Shown: one piece after another, positions 1 through 9,717 of the stretch | Layout: each line of letters starts with the position of its first letter | How positions within the stretch are numbered: position 1 is the stretch's first letter | From: Ajuga chamaepitys | Lineage: Eukaryota; Streptophyta; Magnoliopsida; Lamiales; Lamiaceae | Direction: 5' to 3' | Length of the DNA stretch: 64,000 nt | NCBI GenBank assembly: GCA_958295605.1 | Contig: OY282504.1 | Coordinates: forward strand, 41,687,133 to 41,751,132 | The notes under the pieces: model-generated | Database searches by the model: none | Seen by the model: the letters and a program-made list of their open reading frames with translations, nothing else | What the model was told of the DNA's origin: nothing | Made by a program: the position numbers and the translations under genes

Positions 1-328
1 AATATAAAATTCATCCTTTTATTCGAGATTCTTGATAGAGTAGAGATATTATAATTAGGGTATTAGGCTTGCATAATACAGTCCTTCTGGGATCGATCTT
101 GCTGCCACTAGCTACTTTAGAACTTTACACTGGCGGCATACTATGGTCTAAAATAGTGCATCATTGATGCACTATTTTATACCCTAGTATGCCGCCAGTG
201 TACGGTGCTAAAGTAGCTAGTGGCAGACAAGGTCGATCCACAGAGACTGTATTATGTAAGCCTAATACCCTAATTGTAATACCTCTACTCTATCTAGACT
301 TTCGAATAAGTAGATGGATTTTGTATTT
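1..328. repeat. Tail-to-tail LTR palindrome
   Basis: Positions 1-163 and 165-328 are imperfect reverse complements (about nine in ten bases by eye) around a single T at 164. The left arm ends in CA and the right arm begins in TG, so two LTR 3' ends of one family face each other. The pre-terminal block (gggatcga..tt then ..actggcggcata) resembles the 3' end of the LTR at 1057-2433. The left arm is cut by the window edge. Confidence 0.8.
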
Positions 329-1056
329 TCTAAAACCTAATTGCATATAAATAACTAATTAACAAACAATTGCTTGGCAAACAAGGAATCAAATATCAAG
401 GTAGACTTAGATGGATAAAGACGTATTTTAGGCAAAGATTTCAATTACGAAGTCCTATTTAAGATTAACCTAAAACTCTAGACTTTTAAACCAATTATGT
501 TGCTTATTAGGCGGCACTTATATTGTGTAACCTTCTCTCGAAGTTGTTAGAATGTAGATCAAATAAGAATAATCACCCTTTCGAGTCGACCAAACCTAAA
601 GACTCTAAAGCCCCTAAACCAATCCTACGTAATTATCTCACTCCTCTCGGATAATATTGATAACTATGTGTCGTATGTCTATTAACGAGACCCTTCTCTC
701 GAAGACGAATCATTAAACGTGTAGATATTATTCAAGTGATCAGTTCAAACATATCATTGGAATCAAACAAACACATAGATAAGCAAACATAAATTGGAGT
801 CTAGAATTAAAGATAAAATCAAAACATAATCATTTGCAATCTACTTTCTAACCCTAGAACACAATAGGTGTTTATCTACTCATAACTAAAGTCAAAACCC
901 AATTAAATTAGTAAACAAACATAACTGGAAAAAATAACTAATGAAAAGAAATAGTAAAATCCGAATTTTACTCTCCGATCGTCGTCTCATCACTTCGTTG
1001 CTCTTCGATCTAGATTCCAAGTACTTCTTCGATGATTATTGCGTCTTATTTCTAGA
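165..1056 (-). mobile_element. Older Athila-like LTR, 3' part
   Basis: Read on the minus strand this shares landmarks with the LTR at 1057-2433: the cttcgagaga-type blocks around 530-700, the gccgcctaata block near 510 and a terminal gggatcgacctt block. It is the 3' part of an LTR; the 5' part resumes at 8742 beyond the younger element. Together they make about 1.54 kb. No coding sequence is present. Confidence 0.75.
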
Positions 1057-1338
1057 TGATAACACGTTACTTATGCATGTATTTAGGTCGATTTAGGATC
1101 ATATTTTATATCATTTACGTGCATATTTGACTGGCAATTATTTATATTAATAATATTTGGGTCATTTGACGTGTTTCGACTTGTTTTAAGGTATTTTGAG
1201 CATTTTCAGGCTACCGGACGAGGAAACAAGTTGGAAAAAAATGAAAACCGGCCCAAAAGAGTGAGAACCGTCCAAAAACCGGTCCAAACCGGTCTGAACC
1301 GGCTTGAACCGGTCCAGGAGCAAAACGGGGCACGAACC

Positions 1339-1494
1339 GACACGGCCGTGTCAAAAGTGGTCCATAACGTGCTGTTGAGTCTGGAATAGAACACGGCCGT
1401 GTCACAAAGCAACACGGTCGTGTCAAATTGTTGCTGGAAAAGGAAGATTTGCAAAGCAACACGGCCGTGTCACTTAAGCAACACGGCCGTGTCA
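1339..1494. repeat. Paired palindromes in 5' LTR
   Basis: Five copies of the ACACGGCCGTGT palindrome (extended form TGACACGGCCGTGTCA) start near 1340, 1391, 1411, 1460 and 1481. Four form two pairs whose members are about 20-21 bp apart. The copy at 1411 has one transition (CGGTCG), consistent with CpG decay. Confidence 0.9.
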
Positions 1495-1568
1495 GAAGGG
1501 TTTTATGCGAAGATTTCGTATTTTTTATAGGATTTTGATCCTATCTTCCCCAAAATTCGTCCCCAACT

Positions 1569-1576
1569 CTATAAAA
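1569..1576 (+). promoter_or_regulatory. LTR TATA box
   Basis: CTATAAAAAG lies downstream of the palindrome cluster in the LTR; the same sequence is at 7872-7881 in the 3' LTR. Its position suits an LTR promoter directing transcription rightward. The start site itself is inferred. Confidence 0.6.
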
Positions 1577-2439
1577 AGGACCCCAAGCTCTAGGAAAAAG
1601 GGAATCAATCACGGAAGAACATCAATTACATTATTTTACCTAGAAGACATCTTGGAGGACAAAGAAGACGAAGATCATCGAGACGGAGTCATCCGGGTTT
1701 ATTTATTCTTTTCTTAGTTTTAATTCCTACAATGTTTTTCATAGAATTTTGTATTGGATTATTACTAGGCATGAGTAGCTAAGCTATTCGTGTCCTAGGG
1801 TTAGAAAGTAGGGATTTTTATGACAATGGTTTGATTATGATTTAATCTATTTAATTCCGTTCTTTACGTGTTTTATCTCTATGTTTGCGCTTAAAACTGA
1901 ATTTAGCTTGATCACCTAGATTTAGTAATTTAGTTTAACAATTCCGCTTCGAGAGGAGGGAATCGTTATCAGACTTAGAACATAGAGCGCAGTTGTCTAT
2001 GACTGTGTAGGTCGTGGCTTAAGTTCGTTTGGGAGTTATTAGGTTTAATTGACTCGAGAGGGTAATTAGCTTAATTAATCAACGGTTTAATCGCTTCGAG
2101 AGAAGGATTAGATTATTGTCGTGCCGCCTAATAAACACTAGAATTGGTAAATTAATAGGTTAATCATATTCAACATTGAATTAATATCCTGAAATCGAAG
2201 CCCTAGGATACCTTTTCTCAGTGATTGTTAATTCTCTTTGTTTGTCAAGTATTAGTTAAATTCCTTAAGTCGTGTTAAAATCAACCTTTGCAATTTAGTA
2301 TCTAGTTAGGACATTCATAGAGTATTAAGGTACCAAACTACCTAAAACTATTCCTTGTGGGATCGACCTTGACAATAGTACTACACCTACATCCGTACAC
2401 TTGCGGAACATTAGGTTAGAAACCGACGTGTCAAGTTTT

Positions 2440-2457
2440 TGGCGCCGTTGCCGGGGA
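2440..2457 (+). other. Primer binding site (tRNA-Asp type)
   Basis: TGGCGCCGTTGCCGGGGA lies six bases after the 5' LTR. It is complementary to the 3' end of plant tRNA-Asp, the primer known for Athila-type elements. A one-mismatch minus-strand version is at 46736-46753. Confidence 0.9.
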
Positions 2458-2613
2458 ATAGGATTTAGCGCTTAGTTTTTATCTTGAAAAATAGGAGGAA
2501 ACTAGACTAGATTTTATTTATTCGTAATTTTAATTTTAATTTTCGTTTTTATTTTTGGGTTAATTTTTGTATTACGCGGTAGTTCTTTTTTTTTTTGTGT
2601 TTGCAGGCTTCGT

Positions 2614-4143
2614 ATGCTCACCAGATCAAAAGGGAAAGAAACCCTTCTTCCTTTCGATCCGGAAATTGAAGCGACAGCTCGCAGACACCGAACTAGAAGA
2701 AACTCCGCATCTGAGATGGAGAACCCACCACAGCATCCGAATCAGGATGACGCACTTAACAGAGTACTGACAGCTCTAGCACGGTTGGATGATCGAGTCA
2801 CGAACATACATCAGCAGCTACCTCCACAAGGGCCACAGCTACAACAGCAGTACGGCCCAATTCAGATAGACCCAGCTGCAGGCGATGAAGATGACACGCC
2901 TATTAGCGACTGCTTGAAGCCAAGTCCAAATCAGCAGGCAGGAGGAGTACAACCTCCACCACTCAATGCCAACAATTTCGAGCTGAAGCCTGCACTAATC
3001 AATATAGTGCAGCAAAACCAGTATGGGGGAAGTGCATTGGAGGATCCGAATGCGCATCTGATCAAGTTTCGCAGACTGGCTGACACAATCAAGATCAATC
3101 ATGTGCCGCACGAGCAAGTCAAGATGAGACTGTTCCCTTTCTCACTGAAGGACAGAGCATTACAGTGGTTCAATTCACTAGAAGACATCAGAGATTGGGA
3201 AGACTTGAGTACTTCTTTCCTGTTGAAGTACTTTCCACCAAGCAAGATGCTCGACCTGCAGAACCAGATCAATCAGTTCAAGCAATTGGACCAAGAGCCA
3301 TTCGGAGAGGCTTGGGAGCGATTCCGGGATCTTATCCGGAGTTGCCCTCAACATGGGTTCACCAAGAAGCAGCAAGTATGCAAGTTCTACAATGGTCTAC
3401 TTGCTCCGATTAGAAACCAATGGTCGAATGATAGGAACATACCAAAGAGGATAGCCAGTGTCCAAAAAGTCGAGCCCGTCAATAATGAGCCAATTGAAAA
3501 GCTCACAACACAAGTAACACCATTGACGAGCCAGGTGAATTTGCTAACTAATCTAACGTTAGCACAACAGCCAGGGGGTCCGGAAGAAGTTGAAGAAGTA
3601 AAATTTGTGAATCAACGAAACTTCAACAACTTCCAGAACAATCAGCCTCGGTACAATCAGTACCCTCAGAATCATCAGAACTTTTCATATGGGAACGCGC
3701 AAAATACACTTAATCCGTCACCCGGATTTGCTGTTACAAATGGCATGATCCATGACGGTAAGAAGCCATCACAAGAAGAGATAGCGCAGTCACAATTTGA
3801 AAAGTATGATGAAAAGTTAGCTCAGTTGGAGAAGAAAGCAGATGGGAAATTTATGGAGCTAAACAAGCATATCACTGGGCAAGGGGCAGACATCAAGAGG
3901 CTCGAGAACACACTGGTGCAGACCCAAGCTAGCATTGGAGAATTGACATCAAACATGAGCCAACTAATAAAGATAGTAGGAGCTCAACACAAGCAAGGCC
4001 AATATCCGAGTGATACAGTGGTTAATCCTAAGGAGCACTGCAATATTGTGGAGCTAGAGGAGCATGAAGGACCAAGAAGCGAAGGAATCAAGCGAGGAAG
4101 TCAAAAACATCAAGAAGGAGGAGGTCAATACAATCATAGATAA
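2614..4143 (+). CDS. gag: Gag polyprotein (Athila-type)
   Basis: Open frame of 509 codons, the structural protein that packages element RNA in cytoplasmic virus-like particles. It starts MLTRSKGKE, about 160 bp after the primer site; the same N-terminus, as MQTRSKGKE, recurs in the related copy at 46171-46581, supporting this start. Residues about 128-265 form the retrotransposon-gag domain (FPFSLKDRALQWF, then FLLKYFPPSK, then FRDLIRSCPQHG). Next comes an Asn/Gln-rich stretch and then a helical segment around residues 370-460 that may be a coiled coil. No CCHC zinc knuckle is visible. The last part of the frame (from about 4060) looks unnatural, while the +1 frame there reads on in an acidic linker towards the protease, so a small indel or a programmed frameshift separates gag from protease. 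Confidence 0.85.
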   Translation: MLTRSKGKETLLPFDPEIEATARRHRTRRNSASEMENPPQHPNQDDALNRVLTALARLDDRVTNIHQQLPPQGPQLQQQYGPIQIDPAAGDEDDTPISDCLKPSPNQQAGGVQPPPLNANNFELKPALINIVQQNQYGGSALEDPNAHLIKFRRLADTIKINHVPHEQVKMRLFPFSLKDRALQWFNSLEDIRDWEDLSTSFLLKYFPPSKMLDLQNQINQFKQLDQEPFGEAWERFRDLIRSCPQHGFTKKQQVCKFYNGLLAPIRNQWSNDRNIPKRIASVQKVEPVNNEPIEKLTTQVTPLTSQVNLLTNLTLAQQPGGPEEVEEVKFVNQRNFNNFQNNQPRYNQYPQNHQNFSYGNAQNTLNPSPGFAVTNGMIHDGKKPSQEEIAQSQFEKYDEKLAQLEKKADGKFMELNKHITGQGADIKRLENTLVQTQASIGELTSNMSQLIKIVGAQHKQGQYPSDTVVNPKEHCNIVELEEHEGPRSEGIKRGSQKHQEGGGQYNHR

Positions 4144-4904
4144 GAAAATTCCATATCCTATTCTTGATGAGTCTTTTGATTTTTGTTTTACAAATTCGTT
4201 CTTTGCTAACCTTGACCCTTTAGAGCAATCTAGAGTTGTTGTTGTGAAACAGGAACCACTAAAGGAGAGAATCCAAGATAGAGAGGAAATCAAGAAGAGG
4301 AAGGATGGAAAAGAGACGACGAAGAAGACACCGAGTGGGCCCAAGAAGAACGCAACCACAAGCATGAAACCGAGAAGAGCAACAAAAGCAAAAGATCCAG
4401 GGAGTTTTACTATTTCTTGCTCAATTGGTAGTCATGAGTTTCATAATGTCATGTGTGACTTGGGGTCTAGTATAAATTTAATGACTCTTAAGCAGTATAG
4501 ACAATTAGGATTAAGGGAAATTAAACGGTCCTTTACTACTATCAAATTGGCGGATGGATCTTCATTAACGCCGTTGGGATGTAGTGGTAAAAGTGCTAAA
4601 TTTTGAATTCCCTAGTGATTTCTTAGTTGTTGACATGAAAGGGAATGATGAATTCCCTTTTATCTTAGGAAGACCCTTCTTGGCGACTAGCCAAGCACTA
4701 ATAGATGTACCTAAAGGGGAGTTGGTTTTTCGGGTTCAAAACGAAATAATCACACTCAAAATACATAAGTCGGGTCTAAGGGGTAGGCACAATTGTAGCA
4801 TTATTTACACTACCCTAGCTGCTGTAGAAAATCCTCATGTCCCAAATAGCTCTTTAATTGGTCAGAAAACATCCGACTCGGGGTGGCTAGAAAATGGTAG
4901 ATAG
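4064..4904 (+). pseudogene. Retropepsin-like aspartic protease, frameshifted
   Basis: From 4064 a second frame encodes an acidic and lysine-rich linker (residues 1-100), then KDPGSFTISCSIGSHEF and the catalytic DLGSSINLM (Asp codon at 4457), typical of the Athila/Tat protease. At about 4585 the frame breaks: the flap region ends in an aberrant tail, and homology resumes in a third frame at 4584 (FEFPSDFLVVDMKGN, then FILGRPFLATS) and ends at 4904. The related copy at 44649-45060 has a longer joining segment here, so bases were probably lost in this copy. The protease would release Gag from its precursor; this copy cannot make it whole. Nothing after it resembles reverse transcriptase, so the polyprotein stops at the protease. 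Confidence 0.8.
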
Positions 4905-5120
4905 AAAAAGGACGTCCGGCTGATGACGTAAAACAAAGCGCTTGTCGGGAGGCAACCCGATGTTTATCGTTTTATTTTTATTTCTATTTTTATTATTTCG
5001 TTAAGTTTTATGTTTTACTTGTGTTTTAGTGTTTTATGTTTTTAGGAATCAACATGGACGAGTGTTGCAAGAAACGGGGGTCGAAAAGACGAAAAATCGC
5101 GTTAAAAGGAGCAGAAGAGG

Positions 5121-5506
5121 CAACACGGCCGTGTCACACTATGAACACGGCCGCGTCATGAAGGTTCAACGCAACACGGCCGTGTCACACAATTGACACG
5201 GCTGCGTCAAGAGGCTCCTCAAAAAGTGAAACAATGCTGTAAATCAACACGGCCGTGTCACACAAACGACACGGCCGCGTAAAAAATCAGGCCTAGAAAC
5301 CAATTGTTGGTTCAACAGCAACACGGCCGTGTCAGCCTTATAACACGGCCGTGTCAAAATCAAGCTCCAAACGTGAATCAGTGCTGGAATGCAACACGGC
5401 CGTGTCACATAACCGACACGGCCGTGTCAAAATCAGCCCAGAAACATCAACTTTGGTTCAATGGTAACACGGCCGTGTCACAACCTTCAAACACGGCCAC
5501 GTCACT
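5121..5506. repeat. Array of six palindrome pairs
   Basis: Twelve copies of the CGGCCG-centred palindrome lie in six pairs. The first members start near 5121, 5173, 5246, 5320, 5392 and 5466; each partner lies about 21-24 bp further on. Pair-to-pair spacing is 52 and then 72-74 bp. First members are perfect ACACGGCCGTGTCA; second members more often carry a CpG-type change (CCGCGTCA, CTGCGTCA, CCACGTCA). The bases between pairs vary much more than the palindromes. Confidence 0.92.
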
Positions 5507-5667
5507 TCCTCAGCAGAAAAAAAAAAAATGCAAAAATTCAGAGCGTGATGCGGAGACGGACGAACCAAGATTCAGTAGGGGTTTCAAAACGTCGCCGTCG
5601 TCACAACGATTTGTAAGTTAGCACCAAGGCGTACCACGTTTTTTTCCTCCAAACATTGACTTTCAGC

Positions 5668-5686
5668 CAAGTTTGGGGGAGGGGGT
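5668..5686 (+). other. Internal polypurine tract
   Basis: AAGTTTGGGGGAGGGGG lies just after the palindrome array. Its core AGTTTGGGGGAG matches the 3' polypurine tract at 7325-7338, and the related element has the same block near 45856. It is a candidate second plus-strand primer, or a relic of an earlier 3' end. Confidence 0.55.
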
Positions 5687-5689
5687 AGA

Positions 5690-7327
5690 CCGTGGGACGT
5701 CTTGGCAGCTATATTTCTAGTTTTGATTTACATTTTAGTTGATCGTTCGAGTTTTGCTGATTGTGGGCCCGTGTGCCCATTGTGCTGATTGTTATTGTTT
5801 TGATTGATGTTATCGGGTCTGTGAGCCCAATTATCTGATTTATCGGTGTTGTTGGGTCTGTGAGCCCGAGTTTGATTGCATATTGTTTTCATGTTAAGTT
5901 AGAGTTTAGAGTCTTATTAGTGTTTTAGTTTTTTGAGTCATAAGAATAATAAACCCGGAAATAGGTAACAAGTGAAAAAATAAAAAGAGAATAATAGGGA
6001 AAGATGGATGATGAATAGTTAATGATGAGATGATTTAGATGAAAAAATGGCACATAATAGAGCATGAGAGGTGTTTTGAGACGAAATTGAGCTTGAACTT
6101 AGAATATTCAATCAAAATTTACCTTTTGAGAATTTAAGCCTGATTATACTCCAATTTTCGGAGTAATATATATATTTTTTTTCTTTTTTCGGTGTGAATT
6201 TGATTGAATATGTGTATTAGTCTCTAGAACTTGCCTTGAGTCTTTACTAAGAATGTGTCAAGTATATGTTGTGATTTAGGAAATGATCTTAGGCAACTTT
6301 TTGTTTAAGCCTATTTCTTTGAACCATGAAAATTGCCTTTGACCCATAATGAAAAATTATCCCTAGTTAGCCCAATTGAGCCTTATAGCCTTATTTATTC
6401 ATAACCTAACAATGTCAGCCGAAACCTTTTGATTTATCTCTTTTGGCCCTAATTGGATTAATCAAGTTAGAGGGAGGAGAATTGAAAGGAATTTTTGGGT
6501 GAACAAATTGTGGGAAGGAATGGGAAGTAGGGATATTTTCAAAAGATGAAGGAAATAAGAGAAAAGTGATAGGTGAAAAACGAAGAATGACCGCTCCTAG
6601 AAAAAAAGAAAAAAAAAAAGAAAAAAAAAAGAAAAAAAAAAGAAAAAAAGAAGAAAGAAAAAAAAAAAGAAGAAAAGTTGTATTATAGAGGAGAGGCTAG
6701 AAAATAAAGTGCTTAAATTGTGAATTTGCTTAGAACATTCGGGTAGTCCCAAAAATGTGGTACCCACAAAATTGAAAAGCACTTAAGTTGTATGGATTTG
6801 GGAAGGTGAAGAAGTCAACTTGCGGGGTGATTTGCTGAAATTTGAAGAGTGAGGTTGAGTGATTGTATTGAGGGGTAGTCGGGTTAGACGTAACTTGATT
6901 AGTCCAACGAATAGTCACTTATATCCAAATGTATCCCACCTTACCTTAAGCCCACATTACAACCAAAATAAAGACCTTTTTGATCCTTTGTCACACGTAT
7001 CAAGTACGAGGTCTAGTTTAGACGATTGGCAAGCATATGGTAGGCTTTGCATGTAATTCAATATGAGTGGAAATTATTTTAGCCTAAACACTTGAGAGAT
7101 GAGTGAAACACTTACCCGGTGAGGGTTGAATAATTCGAAAGTTCAAAGTCTCGAAATTAGTTGATTTACGCGTTATCACATATGCTCAAATAAATTGTGT
7201 TGCCTAGTTGTTGTAAGAAAAATCAGACTGAAACTGATTTCATCATCTAGTCGCCCTAAACAAATGCATAATCACTTGTATTCTTTGTGTCTTTTGTTAT
7301 GTTGTTTGGGACGAACAACAGTTTAAG
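5690..7327. other. Non-coding interior of the Athila-type element
   Basis: I see no protein homology here. Repeated short phrases (tgtgagccc-type) occur at 5765-5875, and a nearly pure A/G tract runs from 6598 to 6676. This is the space where pol would lie in an autonomous relative. Confidence 0.6.
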
Positions 7328-7339
7328 TTTGGGGGAGTT
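7325..7339 (+). other. 3' polypurine tract
   Basis: AAGTTTGGGGGAGTT directly precedes the 3' LTR, the expected place for the plus-strand primer. Confidence 0.8.
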
Positions 7340-8736
7340 TGATAACACGTTACTTATGCATGTATTTAGGTCGATTTAGGATCATATTTTATATCATTTA
7401 CGTGCATATTTGACCGGCAATTATTTATATTAATAATATTTGGGTCATTTGATGTGTTTCGACTTGTTTTAAGGTATTTTGAGCATTTTCAGGCTACCGG
7501 ACGAGGAAACAAGTTGGAAAAAATGAAAACCGGCCCAAAAGAGTGAGAACCGTCCAAAAACCGGTCCAAACCGGTCTGAACCGGCTTGAACCGGTCCAGG
7601 AGCAAAACGGGGCACGAACCGACACGGCCGCGTCACAAAGCAACACGGCCGTGTCAAAAGTGGTCCATAACGTGCTGTTGAGTCTGGAATAGAACACGGC
7701 CGTGTCACAAAGCAACACGGCCGTGTCAAATTGTTGCTGGAAAAGGAAGATTTGCAAAGCAACACGGCCGTGTCACTTAAGCAACACGGCCGTGTCAGAA
7801 GGGTTTTATGCGAAGATTTCGTATTTTTTATAGGATTTTGATCCTATCTTCCCCAAAATTCGTCCCCAACTCTATAAAAAGGACCCCAAGCTCTAGGAAA
7901 AAGGGAATCAATCACGGAAGAACATCAATTACATTATTTTACCTAGAAGACATCTTGGAGGACAAAGAAGACGAAGATCATCGAGACGGAGTCATCCGGG
8001 TTTATTTATTCTTTTCTTAGTTTTAATTCCTACAATGTTTTTCATAGAATTTTGTATTGGATTATTACTAGGCATGAGTAGCTAAGCTATTCGTGTCCTA
8101 GGGTTAGAGAGTAGGGATTTTTATGACAATGGTTTGATTATGATTTAATCTATTTAATTCCGTTCTTTACGTGTTTTATCTCTATGTTTGTGCTTAAAAC
8201 TGAATTTAGCTTGTTCACCTAGATTTAGTAATTTAGTTTAACAATTCCGCTTCGAGAGGAGGGAATCGTTATCAGACTTAGAACATAGAGCGCAGTTGTC
8301 TATGACTGTGTAGGCCGTGGCTTAAGTTCGTTTGGGAGTTATTAGGTTCAATTGACTCGAGAGGATAATTAGCTTAATTAATCAACGGTTTAATCGCTTC
8401 GAGAGAAGGATTAGATTATTGTCGTGCCGCCTAATAAACACTAGAATTGGTAAATTAATAGGTTAATCATATTCAACATTGAATTAATATCCTGAAATCG
8501 AAGCCCTAGGATACCTTTTCTCAGTGATTGCTAATTCTCTTTGTTTGTCAAGTATTAGTTAAATTCCTTAAGTCGTGTTAAAATCAACCTTTGCAACTTA
8601 GTATCTAGTTATGACATTCCTAGAGTATTAAGGTACCAAACTACCTAAAACTATTCCTTGTGGGATCGACCTTGACAATAGTACTACACCTACATCCGTA
8701 CACTTGCGGAACATTAGGTTAGAAACCGACGTGTCA
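7340..8736 (+). repeat. 3' LTR of the Athila-type element
   Basis: 1397 bp, starting TGATAACACG and ending in CA, followed by CTAGA. It is 20 bp longer than the 5' LTR: it gains one 21-bp palindrome unit near 7630 and lacks one A of an A-run. Six palindromes lie at about 7620-7796, in three pairs. Confidence 0.95.
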
Positions 8737-8741
8737 CTAGA

Positions 8742-9385
8742 CTTTCCGAACTAAGATATCTCGTTCGATTTCTCTAGATCAAATAGTTAAATCCTGAGAA
8801 GGAATCCCCTGCTAAATACATTTAAGCCGGAACTGATCTCTTCTATCCAACTAGGCGCTCACACTCCCAGAAAGTGAAGCCTCCCCTTTCCCTGGTTGAC
8901 GGGGAGGCTTGAATTTATAATTTGGGAAGACTAGGGGTAAAACATGCTTGAAGAAGTCCAAAATGCGTAAATTAATAATTAGACCGCCTGATCCGACTCG
9001 CCCGAGTAAGGAACCGCCTCACCCGAGTCAGCCAACTCGGCCGAGTTGCTTTGGGCCTCGGTCAAGTCACTGCTTGTTGCCTTAAACCATGTTTTGCCTT
9101 CAACTTGCCTTGACCGAGTTACCAAATGTCCTAGGTCAAGTTGAGTACTTCTGCCAAAATTTTAATTTCTCTTCGTTTCATCCAACTCTCTTGCTCATTT
9201 ATCGTCCAGACTTCGTCCACACGGACTTATTAGCCTTTTTATACCTGATTATCACTAGAATAAGCACAAACACATCATCTAGCTCAAGATAATAAATTTA
9301 GCATATTTCGACTAGATACATATACAAATGATACCAAATATATTCGTAAATTGACCTAAAATACATGTATAAATAACATATACCA
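8742..9385 (-). mobile_element. Older Athila-like LTR, 5' part
   Basis: This continues the minus-strand LTR of 165-1056. On the minus strand it starts TGGTATATGTTATTTATAC, matching the layout of the TGATAACACGTTACTTATGC start of the younger LTR, including the following GTATTT..AGGTC block. It carries its own palindromes of the form ACTCGGCCGAGT at 8994-9067, with decayed copies to about 9148. Confidence 0.75.
8994..9148. repeat. ACTCGGCCGAGT palindrome cluster
   Basis: A perfect ACTCGGCCGAGT lies at 9035-9046; decayed versions are at 8995, 9018, 9056, 9109 and about 9134. The first four are spaced about 17-23 bp apart. The centre CGGCCG is the same as in the younger element but the flanks differ (CT/AG in place of CA/TG). 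Confidence 0.75.
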
Positions 9386-9656
9386 ATATTCATCCAAGAA
9401 TATCGTTGAATTCAAAATTAAGATTTCGAGCCTTTGAATTAAAGTTATTCAAATTCAAATCCGGTACCGAGGAGGATCAAAGTCAACTCCGAGTTTGAAG
9501 GCGTCAAGTTATTGAAGAGAAGAATAAGAGGGGTATGAGACATTAAAATATTATTTGTAAATTTTATTCGTTTCATCCCGAAATTTAGTATTTGTACATA
9601 TTTTTCGTGTTTGTTAATTTGTTAAATTAACAAACAAAATTTGTTGTAACAAACTT

Positions 9657-9674
9657 TGGCACGCCCAATGGAAC
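9657..9674 (+). other. Primer binding site
   Basis: TGGCACGCCCAATGGAAC starts five bases after the LTR end (..TTGTTGTAACA at 9651). This TGGCACGCCC form is common after LTRs of the Tat branch. I cannot name the tRNA with confidence. Confidence 0.6.
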
Positions 9675-9717
9675 AATCTCTACCTCTTATTTTTTCTCTC
9701 CGACCAAGTTTCTAATT

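Larger units (their letters stand above)
1057..2433 (+). repeat. 5' LTR of the Athila-type element
   Basis: 1377 bp, beginning TG and ending CA, preceded by CTAGA. It contains a TATA box near 1569, five CGGCCG-type palindromes at 1339-1494 (one mutated to CGGTCG) and no credible gene. The short open frames in it, including one repeated in the 3' LTR, are incidental. Confidence 0.95.
1057..8736 (+). mobile_element. Complete non-autonomous Athila-type LTR retrotransposon
   Basis: The element has two LTRs (1057-2433 and 7340-8736), both TGATAACACG...GACGTGTCA, and is flanked by the perfect 5-bp target duplication CTAGA (1052-1056 and 8737-8741). It has a tRNA-Asp-type primer site at 2440 and a polypurine tract at 7328. 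The interior encodes gag and a retropepsin only; I find no reverse transcriptase, RNase H or integrase between 4905 and 7327. By eye the LTRs differ at about 13 substitutions, mostly transitions, plus one 21-bp unit and one A, so the insertion is recent. The gag and protease style (DLGSS..NLM, ILGRPFL) is that of the Athila/Tat branch of Ty3/gypsy. Replication must depend on enzymes supplied by another element. It sits inside an older minus-strand LTR of a related family. Confidence 0.93.

Noticed and set aside
1206..1462. Open frames on the minus strand through the LTR palindromes (also at 7469-7765)
   Set aside because: They exist because the repeat unit lacks stops in several frames; there is no homology and the sequence is LTR.
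1505..1717. 70-codon frame starting MRRFRIFYRI, repeated at 7808-8020
   Set aside because: It is present twice only because it lies in both LTRs; it covers the TATA and leader region and resembles no protein.
5121..5506. CRISPR-like array (short palindromes with variable spacers)
   Set aside because: Plant nuclear retrotransposon context, two palindromes per period, no cas genes; the spacers are related and not unique.
5304..5621. 105-codon frame with NTAVS-like repeats
   Set aside because: It is a read-through of the palindrome array; the repeats reflect DNA symmetry, not protein selection.
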